The notes under the pieces: generated by a model | The model's input: the letters and a program-made list of their open reading frames with translations, nothing else | Told to the model about the DNA's origin: nothing | The model's database searches: none | Shown: piece after piece, positions 1-5,021 of the stretch | Numbering within the stretch: the stretch's first letter is position 1 | How the letters are laid out: every line of letters starts with the position of its first letter | Position numbers and translations under genes: made by a program | Origin: DAOTVC01 sp034437215 | GTDB lineage: Bacteria; Chloroflexota; Anaerolineae; B4-G1; SLSP01 | Reading direction: 5' to 3' | DNA length: 5,021 nucleotides | Assembly: GCA_034437215.1 (NCBI GenBank) | Contig: DAOTVC010000035.1 | Coordinates: forward strand, 1-5,021

Positions 1-875
1 CCCGCGTCCACGAGAACCTCGTAGGGCGGGAGGTGGATCTCGCGAAGTGTCGCCTCGTCCACCTCCGTCACCCCCTGGTCGATGATCCAGTCCTGGGTGG
101 TGGAGGTGCCCCAGGTCGTCCCGCCGTCCCCGACGAAGTGCTTGGGGGTCGCCAGCACGGTGGCGGGATCGGCGAGGTCGTCGCCCTGCAGTCCCTCGAG
201 ATAGGCCCTCCCCAGCTCGCTCACCAGCGCCGTATCCTCACTGTAGGCCTCGTAGGTACGGCCCCAACGGATGTCCTGGGGGACGGCGACGACGGGGGCG
301 AAGTTCCAGTAGATGTCCGTCGCGGCGACCTCCTCCGCCGTGGCGCGCCCGATACGGCGTACCAGATCGGGGTCCCGTGTGGCGCCCAGGCCGATGTTGT
401 GGGGGAAGATCACCGCACCCTCGAGGTTGTTGTGACCGTGGACGGCGTCCACGCCGTAGAGGATGGGGATGCCGAGGCGGGTGTCGAGGGCCTCCCAACG
501 AAAGCCCTGGACCATATCCACCCACCCCTCGGGCCTGTTGCGACCTTCCGGGTAACCGCCACCGCCGCTGAGCACGGCACCGAGGGCGAATCCGGTGACC
601 GCCCCGGGCATGAGGCTGTTCTTCTCCACCAGCGTCATCTGGCCGACCTTCTCCTCCAGCGTCATCCGCGCCAGGAGATCCTCCACCCGCTCCTCGATGG
701 GGAGGGTCGGATCGTCGTAACCCGGCGCAGGCTCTTCCGCAGAGGTGGGGGCCGGCGGCAGCGGGGTAAGAGTCGGGCTAGCAGGAGCAGGTGCCGTAGC
801 CCCCTCACAGCCCGTCAGGACGAGGGCAACAGCGAGCAGTAAGGACAGGATGGTGGGGATAGAGGATTTGATCAC
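1..875 (-). CDS. Glycoside hydrolase family 3 beta-glucosidase, lipoprotein (N-terminal 291 codons; 3' end outside the window)
   Basis: Probable exported, lipid-anchored beta-glucosidase that removes terminal glucose from beta-glucosides or cello-oligosaccharides. Read from GTG at 875, it opens with a lipoprotein signal: Lys3, a hydrophobic core at about 6-20, and lipobox LTGC with Cys23. An Ala/Pro/Thr-rich linker follows at 25-55. The GH3 N-terminal barrel then shows RMTLEEKVGQM (70-80), GIPILYGVDAVHGHNN (135-150, with the substrate-binding Asp143), FPHNIGLGATRDP (157-169), RWGRTYEAYSEDT (203-215) and PKHFVGDGGT (244-253, with the conserved Lys-His pair). The nucleophile Asp of GH3 enzymes usually follows soon after this point and so lies outside the window, as does the second domain with the acid/base. 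The GTG start is chosen because AAAGGA lies 8 bases upstream and the signal peptide begins directly at it. The family is near certain; the exact substrate is not known. Confidence 0.95.
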   Translation of the reverse strand, partial: MIKSSIPTILSLLLAVALVLTGCEGATAPAPASPTLTPLPPAPTSAEEPAPGYDDPTLPIEERVEDLLARMTLEEKVGQMTLVEKNSLMPGAVTGFALGAVLSGGGGYPEGRNRPEGWVDMVQGFRWEALDTRLGIPILYGVDAVHGHNNLEGAVIFPHNIGLGATRDPDLVRRIGRATAEEVAATDIYWNFAPVVAVPQDIRWGRTYEAYSEDTALVSELGRAYLEGLQGDDLADPATVLATPKHFVGDGGTTWGTSTTQDWIIDQGVTEVDEATLREIHLPPYEVLVDA

Positions 876-883
876 GGTTCTTT

Positions 884-889
884 TCCTTT
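884..889 (-). promoter_or_regulatory. Ribosome binding site deciding the GTG start of the GH3 gene
   Basis: On the minus strand AAAGGA occupies 889-884, with 8 bases before GTG at 875-873. This fixes a GTG start. The ATG at 892-890 overlaps this site, is in another frame and reads only six codons before a TGA that overlaps the GTG. Confidence 0.7.
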
Positions 890-903
890 CATTTGAGGAG
901 CAG

Positions 904-931
904 GGGATGAGGGATCAGGGATCAGGGATTT
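904..931. repeat. Short tandem repeat, 7-base unit GGGATCA
   Basis: Four adjacent heptamers read on the plus strand: GGGATGA (904-910), GGGATCA (911-917), GGGATCA (918-924) and a degenerate GGGATTT (925-931). The tract lies in the 169-base gap between the lipoprotein and GH3 genes, so it would be in the 5' leader of GH3 if the operon is read through. Its function is unknown. No promoter with both boxes is seen in the gap. Confidence 0.8.
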
Positions 932-970
932 GATAGCGAGCACCTCACCCATCCGCACCCCCTCTTCGCA

Positions 971-995
971 CAATTCGTGTAATTCGTGGCAAAAA
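971..995. repeat. ATTCGTG intergenic repeat tract
   Basis: The plus strand carries two copies of AATTCGTG 9 bases apart (972-979 and 981-988), followed by GCAAAAA. The minus strand reads TTTTTGCCACGAATTACACG and onward. I recall this CACGAATT-type intergenic tract from many unrelated bacterial genomes, including Chloroflexota, so it is probably one copy of a dispersed family. That cannot be confirmed from one window. It may contribute RNA structure or simply be a spacer. Confidence 0.6.
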
Positions 996-1044
996 TCTCT
1001 AACTAGACGGCTACGTAAGGTCATGGACCGGCCCAGCGGAAGGC

Positions 1045-1977
1045 TCACTCCCCCGGCGGGAAGCCGAAGGTCGAGGCGATCTCGCGCAGGAGGGGGGAGA
1101 CGCCCTCGTCGTCCACGGCACGCAGGCGCAGGACGTAGAGCCAGCGGTCGGGCCCCTGGACCACCCGGGCCTCCCCCTCCCCCGACCGGCTCCCGTGCCA
1201 GACCTCGTCGAAGACGAAGAGGGGCTGCTCCTGCAGAGTGCCCTCCTCCCGGGTCTCCACGTCGGGCGCGTCCTCCTCGTAGGTGCTCTCGAGCATGACG
1301 ACGGCGGTGTCGAAGAGGAGAGGCTCCGCCGGGCCGGGGGCCCACCAGAGCTCCAGCTGCTCGTCGCCGTGGCGCCAGATCCGCTTCCCCGCAAAGGTGT
1401 CCCCCTGCGCAGCGACCTCGACGAAGGCCTCGGGCACGAGGAGGGAGACCCCCTCGGGGAGGACGCCGGTGAGGTCGCGGAAGGGGACGGGCTCCGGATA
1501 GAAGGTGAGCGCTTCGTCACCCGTGACGTCGAGGGGGGAGGCGACCTCCAACACGAGGCGCCACTCGCCCTCCGCGGGGATGAGGGGTAGCTGCAGCGGC
1601 TCCGTCGAGACGTAGCGGGGGAGGACCCGCGGGTAGAGGGTGAAGGTGGCATAGGAGGCCCCGCCGGCGTCGAAGACCTCGGCGCTGACGCCGGGGTCGG
1701 CGGGCACGCCCGGGGGCGGCACCACGTCCGCCTCGATAAGGAAGGGCTCGAGCCCCGAGACCTCTGCCGGCCAGTCGAGGGAGACGGTGATAGGCGGTAC
1801 GGGCGTGGCGGTGGGGGTGACGGTGGGGGTCGGCGTGGGTGAGGGGGTCAGGGTGATGGTCGGCGTGGTCGTGGGCGTGGGCGGCGGCGTGGGCGTGCCG
1901 CAGGCGGTGAGCAGCAGGAGCAGGAGGCACAGTGGCGCAAGCCACCTGTGTTTGAAAAGAGAGCGCACTCGCCGCAT
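1045..1977 (-). CDS. Lipoprotein with Thr-Pro linker and unrecognised C-terminal domain
   Basis: A 310-residue secreted lipoprotein of unknown function. The N-terminus has Arg2, Arg3, Lys9 and Arg11, a hydrophobic core at 12-23 and lipobox LTAC with Cys26, giving a lipid-anchored protein. Residues 28-62 are an almost pure Thr/Pro/Ser linker, as on many Chloroflexota surface lipoproteins. Residues 63-160 look like a beta-rich domain (SLDWPAEV at 66-73, GEWRLVLEVASPLD at 137-150). Residues 165-310 hold a second globular part with scattered Trp (201, 211-212, 260, 279) and end in LREIASTFGFPPGE. This pattern of a beta-sheet ending in a helix loosely recalls PsbP/Mog1-like folds, which is only an impression. 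The start at 1977 has GGGGGAG 5 bases upstream, inside the end of the YjbQ gene, whose stop is 2 bases away, so the two are probably translationally coupled. It may bind a ligand or aid the neighbouring hydrolases, but no motif proves it. Confidence 0.88.
   Translation of the reverse strand: MRRVRSLFKHRWLAPLCLLLLLLTACGTPTPPPTPTTTPTITLTPSPTPTPTVTPTATPVPPITVSLDWPAEVSGLEPFLIEADVVPPPGVPADPGVSAEVFDAGGASYATFTLYPRVLPRYVSTEPLQLPLIPAEGEWRLVLEVASPLDVTGDEALTFYPEPVPFRDLTGVLPEGVSLLVPEAFVEVAAQGDTFAGKRIWRHGDEQLELWWAPGPAEPLLFDTAVVMLESTYEEDAPDVETREEGTLQEQPLFVFDEVWHGSRSGEGEARVVQGPDRWLYVLRLRAVDDEGVSPLLREIASTFGFPPGE
1792..1896 (-). repeat. Low-complexity Thr-Pro coding repeat
   Basis: This codes for residues 28-62 of the lipoprotein, dominated by alternating ACC/ACG/ACT and CCC/CCG codons, which gives a degenerate six-base periodicity. 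It is a flexible, extended linker that lifts the domain off the lipid anchor. The plus strand is very G-rich and has five G-runs (1813-1817, 1825-1829, 1837-1839, 1843-1847, 1851-1853) with loops of 7, 7, 3 and 3 bases, a formal G-quadruplex pattern on the template strand. Confidence 0.85.
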
Positions 1978-1979
1978 CG

Positions 1980-2396
1980 CTACTCCCCCACCAGCTGGAG
2001 CACCAGCCGCCGCGAGCGGGGACGGGTGTCGAAGTCGATGAAGACGACCTGTTGCCAGGTGCCCAGCGTCAGGCGCCCGTCGACGAAGGGGACGGCGACG
2101 GAGGGGCCGACGAGGGCCGCGCGGACGTGGGCGCTGCCGTTGTCATCCCCCCAGCGCTGGTGGTGCTGGTAGGCGTAGTCCCGGGGCGCGAACTTCTCGA
2201 ACATCTCCCGCAGGTCGTCGATGACGCCGCTCTCGTACTCGATGGTGGTCAGCCCGCCCGTCGAGCCCGGGCAGAAGACGGTGGCGGTCCCCGCTGCGAG
2301 GCCGGACTCCCGCAGCGCCCGGTTGAGGGCGTCGGTGATGTCCAGAACGTCGGTGTTCCCCTGCGTGCTGAGCTGGATCTCCTTGGTGATGACCAT
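1980..2396 (-). CDS. yjbQ: YjbQ/UPF0047 family protein
   Basis: A cytoplasmic 138-residue protein of the YjbQ family (TIGR00149, UPF0047), full length for the family. Members are annotated as secondary thiamine-phosphate synthase because some complement a thiE defect weakly; the true role is unsettled. Visible motifs are FCPGSTGGLTTIEYE (41-55), HHQRWGDDNGSAHVRAALVG (78-97), VPFVDGRLTLGTWQQ (102-116) and DFDTRPRSRR (121-130). Compared with E. coli YjbQ, the His of the HTSA-type motif is replaced by Gly (PGST) and the NEN motif by IEYE. This places it in the divergent subgroup I associate with archaea and some deep-branching bacteria. The start at 2396 lies 4 bases after the GH5 stop, and its Shine-Dalgarno AAAGGAG (2413-2407) overlaps the last GH5 codons, so translation is probably coupled. 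There is no obvious metabolic link to glycoside cleavage. Confidence 0.93.
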   Translation of the reverse strand: MVITKEIQLSTQGNTDVLDITDALNRALRESGLAAGTATVFCPGSTGGLTTIEYESGVIDDLREMFEKFAPRDYAYQHHQRWGDDNGSAHVRAALVGPSVAVPFVDGRLTLGTWQQVVFIDFDTRPRSRRLVLQLVGE

Positions 2397-2400
2397 CGGG

Positions 2401-4416
2401 TTACTGCTCCTTTCGTCTGCGGCGGGTCAGGGTACGCCAGACGAGAAGTCCGCCGGCGGTCAACGCGCCCAACGCGATCAGCCCCTTGAGGCGGTAGGCC
2501 CGGCGCTCCTCGGCGGAGAGGAGCCCCTCGGCGCCCGAGCAGAAGGGCCGGATCTGCAGGCGGTGTTCGCCGCCGGAGATGCCCGGCTCGTAGAAGAGGC
2601 GCTGCGCCTGCTGGTCGACGGTGTAGCGCCCGTCGGAGACCTCGACGACGTAGCCCTCGGGGTAGTGCAGGTTGGGGACGTAGATCTCCGTCGGCGCCGT
2701 CACCTCGGGGTCGTGGCGGAAGATGAAGTCGAAGGTCCGCTGTTGGGCGTCGTAGGCGACGTACTGCGGCTCCCCGGCAGTGGCGAGGGGGTGAGGACGG
2801 ACGGCGGCCCGCAGCGCGCGTCCGCCGTCGTGGATGCTGCCCGTCCCCTCCTGCTGGTCGCGGCTGAAGATGGAGAGATCCTCGCCGTTCCACTGATCCC
2901 CGCGCGCGTTGGTGTTGTCCGCCGTGTAGTTCCAGAGGGTGTAGCTGACCAGATTGGCCTCGAGGGCGTCGAAGCTGGTGTCCAGCGCCCGCACCTGCTT
3001 GGAGAAGTCACCGGTGCGGTAGGCCTTGCCCTCCTCCATATCGAAGGGGATGCCGAACTCACCGATGAGGGTGGGCACGCCGCCCAGCTCCTCCTCGGAG
3101 ACCTCCTTGATCCCCGCCACCTGCTCGACGAAGGTCCGCCGGACCCGCCGCTTTCCGAGGACGGGCCGCCCCGTCTGCAGGTTGAGGGTGAACCAGGGGC
3201 GGAAGTTCTTGGTGAAGAGCGTGATAGCGTCGTACCAGTGGCCCGCGTGGACGACATCCTCCGCGTCCGCCCCGGTCCAGGTAAGCCCCTCGTCGCCCGG
3301 CTCGCTCTCCACGAAGATGAGGGCGCCGGGATGGACGCCGCGGAGCTCCTGGGCGAAGCGGTTGGCGAAGGGGCGGAAGTAGTCGCGGTCGAAGTCCACC
3401 TCCCGCTCCCCCACCCTCTCGAAGTGGTCGGGGCGCAGCAGCACAGGCTCCCCCACCTCGTCGAGGCCCCAGACGCCGTTGGCCCTCCAGACCGGTTCGT
3501 ACCCCTCCCGCCAGAGGCTCACCCCCTCGGGATTGAGGCAGCGGCTCTCCTTGCGGCGCACCCCCAGCAGCCCCAGATCGTAGACCCCCACCTCCTGAGG
3601 ATAGCCGGCTGCCAGAAGCATGGAGGCGTAGGGCGAGGGCATGGGGCCCTTGAGGAGCAGACCGCAGGGCTCCTGAAGATCCTCGACGCCGATGTAGCCC
3701 GCCGAGGGCTCGTTCAGCGTGTCGTAGCCGACGACGTGGTCGAAGTCGCGGAGACGCAGGGCCACCTGCTTGACGGCGTCGATGTAGTGGCGCTGAAGAT
3801 ACGCCTGCACGGGCTCCCCCTCGACGGTAGTCCGCGGCGCGAAGTCGTCCCCCCCGAAGAAGAGGGTGAACATCGTCGCCGCGGCGAACTTGCCGTAGTT
3901 GGTGGGCCAGATCATGCGCGGGAAAGGATCACCGTGGGTGGCGTGGACGACGGCGGCGCCCGTCTCCTCGAACTTCGTCACGTCCATGCCCACCACCTCG
4001 AAGGTCCAGCCGGGGGCGCCGTCACCGCCGGAGAAGCGACTCCAGACGTCCTGGTGGGGATCGATGAAGAGGCGCAGCCCGTAGTCGCCCGCCCGCTTCA
4101 CCACCTCGTAGAGGTAGTCGAGGTAGGCCTCGTCGTACTCGCCCGGACCGGCGTGCTCCACCGCCTCCCAGGTGATGAGGAAGCGCAGGAAGGTAAAGCC
4201 CCAGCTCTTGAGGCGGGTGAAGTGCTCGTCGGTCTCCTCGAGGGGGAAGGGACGCCCGACAAAGGAGACGCCCCGGTGGTCGAAGAAGCCCTCCCGGATG
4301 TGGGTGGCGCCGTCGGGCTCGTAGGGCACCTTGGTGCTCCCGCCCAGGTTGATCCCCCGTAGCAGCAGCGTCCGCCCGTGCTCGTCCTTGAACCGGGTAC
4401 CTTCCGTCCTTAGCAT
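2401..4416 (-). CDS. Glycoside hydrolase family 5 (GH5_12 / endoglycoceramidase-like) with C-terminal membrane anchor
   Basis: A 671-residue retaining beta-glycosidase. The (beta/alpha)8 barrel spans about 8-500: LLLRGINLGGSTKVP (17-31), SFVGRPFPLEETDEHF (51-66), FIDPHQDVWSRFSGGDGAPG (117-136), acid/base Glu236 in TLNEPSAG (233-240), HWYD (393-396), nucleophile Glu453 in IGEFG (451-455) and the conserved Trp495 in SYTLWNYTADN. A long insert at about 241-335, including NPEGVSLWREG (295-305) and WRANGVWG (310-317), matches my memory of the fungal GH5_12 steryl-glucosidase/glucocerebrosidase group. Residues 541-623 look like the C-terminal beta-sandwich found in GH5 lipid-glycosidases. A single helix at 644-661 follows, then RRRRKEQ. 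No signal peptide is present, so the anchor may hold the barrel on the cytoplasmic face. The start has GGGAGGGA with 4 bases before ATG. GH5 membership and catalytic residues are secure; the subfamily and a glycolipid substrate are inference, and a cellulase-like or other beta-glucoside role remains possible. Confidence 0.93.
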   Translation of the reverse strand: MLRTEGTRFKDEHGRTLLLRGINLGGSTKVPYEPDGATHIREGFFDHRGVSFVGRPFPLEETDEHFTRLKSWGFTFLRFLITWEAVEHAGPGEYDEAYLDYLYEVVKRAGDYGLRLFIDPHQDVWSRFSGGDGAPGWTFEVVGMDVTKFEETGAAVVHATHGDPFPRMIWPTNYGKFAAATMFTLFFGGDDFAPRTTVEGEPVQAYLQRHYIDAVKQVALRLRDFDHVVGYDTLNEPSAGYIGVEDLQEPCGLLLKGPMPSPYASMLLAAGYPQEVGVYDLGLLGVRRKESRCLNPEGVSLWREGYEPVWRANGVWGLDEVGEPVLLRPDHFERVGEREVDFDRDYFRPFANRFAQELRGVHPGALIFVESEPGDEGLTWTGADAEDVVHAGHWYDAITLFTKNFRPWFTLNLQTGRPVLGKRRVRRTFVEQVAGIKEVSEEELGGVPTLIGEFGIPFDMEEGKAYRTGDFSKQVRALDTSFDALEANLVSYTLWNYTADNTNARGDQWNGEDLSIFSRDQQEGTGSIHDGGRALRAAVRPHPLATAGEPQYVAYDAQQRTFDFIFRHDPEVTAPTEIYVPNLHYPEGYVVEVSDGRYTVDQQAQRLFYEPGISGGEHRLQIRPFCSGAEGLLSAEERRAYRLKGLIALGALTAGGLLVWRTLTRRRRKEQ

Positions 4417-4420
4417 CGCG

Positions 4421-4428
4421 TCCCTCCC
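4421..4428 (-). promoter_or_regulatory. Ribosome binding site of the GH5 gene
   Basis: GGGAGGGA on the minus strand (4428-4421) lies 4 bases before the ATG at 4416-4414. It supports this start for the hydrolase and therefore the absence of an N-terminal signal peptide. Confidence 0.65.
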
Positions 4429-4451
4429 TGTGTAGGAATCAGGTGGTTGAA

Positions 4452-4480
4452 ATGATAAGGGGGAATGGGGAGAAAAGCAA
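4452..4480 (-). promoter_or_regulatory. Candidate sigma70-type promoter for the GH5-yjbQ-lipoprotein unit
   Basis: On the minus strand, TTGCTT (4480-4475) is followed after exactly 17 bases by TATCAT (4457-4452). The -10 matches TATAAT at 5 of 6 positions and the -35 matches TTGACA at 3 of 6. Transcription would start near 4445, leaving a leader of about 30 bases that contains the GH5 Shine-Dalgarno. The position, spacing and locally AT-richer context support it, but it is a motif reading only. Confidence 0.5.
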
Positions 4481-4518
4481 CCTCAGAGCTCGTAGAGTAA
4501 GTCAGAAAGTTGTATCGT

Positions 4519-4531
4519 GAGAGTTGATCTC
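4519..4531. other. Imperfect inverted repeat upstream of the GH5 promoter
   Basis: GAGAGTTGATCTC has arms GAGA and TCTC around five bases. It lies about 40 bases upstream of the candidate -35 box. It could be half of a regulator site or chance; no known operator consensus is recognised. Confidence 0.2.
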
Positions 4532-4568
4532 GGGACGGTCCGCCTTTTGCCCTGCCATGGTCCGAACG

Positions 4569-5021
4569 CTAGCCGCGGGTGGTGACGAGATTCCCCGACT
4601 CGTAGCGGTGCAGGCCGCGGGCGAAGACCCGCCGGGCGAGGAGGAGCGCCCCCACGACGACCGCCAACAGCCCCAGGAGATGAAGGGGGTCGAAGTCGAG
4701 GACCAGCTTCGCCGGGACGGAGCCGACGAGCGCCGCGGGGATGAGTGTGTAAAGGAAGAGGCGCACGATCCCGGGGAAGATGTCCACGGGATAGAGGGCG
4801 AAGGTGAGGGGCGCGTTGCGCAGCTGCAGGGCCAGATTCTCCGCCTGCCCCATCCAGAAGACGAGGGAGCCGACGAGGACGTCGAAGGCCACGAAGAGGA
4901 GGGCCGTCAATCCGCCCAGCAGGAGAAAGAGCGGGAGGCGCAGCAGGGCGTGGGGCACGCTGATGAGGTAGAGGAGGAGGGCGAAGATCAGGTCGCCCAG
5001 CGCCGGCAGGGACATCCGCGA
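4569..5021 (-). CDS. ABC-2 type transporter permease, C-terminal part (5' end outside the window)
   Basis: Membrane subunit of an ABC exporter of the ABC2_membrane_6/DUF990 type (PF06182-like), which works with a separate ATPase. The frame is open to the edge of the window: the first complete codons are TCG CGG, then the ATG at 5015. That ATG is therefore most likely internal. The 150 visible codons would be somewhat over half of a usual protein of about 260 residues. Numbering from the edge, hydrophobic segments lie at about 8-22, 31-56, 82-103 and 112-131. The family signature is at YPVDIFPGIVRLFLYTLIP (77-95), with Pro103 beyond it, and the tail GLHRYESGN (136-144) is the typical ending. 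The substrate is unknown; relatives include exporters of drugs and viologens. The partner permease and ATPase are probably upstream, outside the window. It stops 152 bases before GH5, with no convincing terminator between them. Confidence 0.87.
   Translation of the reverse strand, partial: SRMSLPALGDLIFALLLYLISVPHALLRLPLFLLLGGLTALLFVAFDVLVGSLVFWMGQAENLALQLRNAPLTFALYPVDIFPGIVRLFLYTLIPAALVGSVPAKLVLDFDPLHLLGLLAVVVGALLLARRVFARGLHRYESGNLVTTRG

Noticed and set aside
33..842. A 269-codon plus-strand open frame at the left end
   Set aside because: It is antisense to the GH3 lipoprotein gene, which has a full set of family motifs, a signal peptide and a ribosome binding site. The plus-strand product is Arg/Gly-rich and unrecognisable.
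1000..1044. Possible terminator after the lipoprotein gene
   Set aside because: GGTC-CAT-GACC gives only a four-base stem with a three-base loop and is not followed by a T-run. The later T-run is part of the ATTCGTG tract and has no stem before it.
872..1345. A minus-strand frame of 157 codons ending in a TGA that overlaps the GH3 GTG start
   Set aside because: It runs through the lipoprotein gene in another frame and then through the repeat tracts. The translation is Arg/Gly/Pro-rich, and its tail is just the translated repeats.
1011..1652. A minus-strand 213-codon frame rich in Ser/Arg/Pro
   Set aside because: It is a shadow of the lipoprotein gene in an alternate frame, with composition typical of GC-driven false frames.
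2221..4362. A 713-codon plus-strand open frame opposite the GH5 gene
   Set aside because: It is longer than the real gene but has low-complexity Val/Leu/Gly/Asp-rich protein with no recognisable domain. The minus strand carries clear GH5 motifs, and such mirror frames are expected at this GC content.
4536..4568. Possible terminator after the permease gene
   Set aside because: CGGACC repeats and GGAC-C-GTCC appear, but the arms are four bases around a one-base centre and no U-tract follows.

Overview
This is a 5,021-base, high-GC, bacterial-looking window in which every gene I can support lies on the minus strand, so transcription runs from the high coordinates toward position 1. Two features suggest the Chloroflexota (Anaerolineae/Caldilineae-like): lipoproteins whose signal Cys is followed by a long Thr-Pro linker, and an intergenic tract built on ATTCGTG. 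This is an inference from style; no marker gene is present. Both ends of the window cut genes.

Layout in transcription order. (1) 5021-4569 is the C-terminal part of an ABC-2-type exporter permease (PF06182-like) whose beginning lies outside. (2) 4568-4417 is a 152-base gap with a candidate sigma70-type promoter (TTGCTT, 17 bases, TATCAT) just ahead of the next gene. (3) 4416-2401 is a 671-residue family 5 glycoside hydrolase. It resembles the fungal steryl-glucosidase/glucocerebrosidase branch (GH5_12) and the endoglycoceramidases. It has no signal peptide but ends in one transmembrane helix. (4) 2396-1980 is a YjbQ/UPF0047 family protein. (5) 1977-1045 is a lipoprotein with a Thr-Pro linker and an unrecognised C-terminal domain. 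(6) 1044-876 is a 169-base gap with two short tandem-repeat tracts. (7) 875-1 is the N-terminal 291 codons of a family 3 glycoside hydrolase lipoprotein. It runs off the window and has no complete open frame here, so a scan for complete ORFs would miss it.

The GH5, YjbQ and lipoprotein genes are separated by only 4 and 2 bases, and each downstream gene's Shine-Dalgarno lies inside the end of the gene before it. They are therefore probably one translationally coupled unit. The GH3 gene is co-oriented and could be read through from this unit, since I see no clear terminator or promoter in the gap. Taken together, the locus holds a membrane-tethered beta-glucosidase-type enzyme that may act on glycolipids, a surface beta-glucosidase, an exporter subunit and a surface lipoprotein. 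The functional link between them is inference.

The most interesting item is the bacterial GH5_12-like enzyme with a C-terminal membrane anchor and no export signal. I found no RNA genes, CRISPR arrays, insertion sequences or attachment sites.
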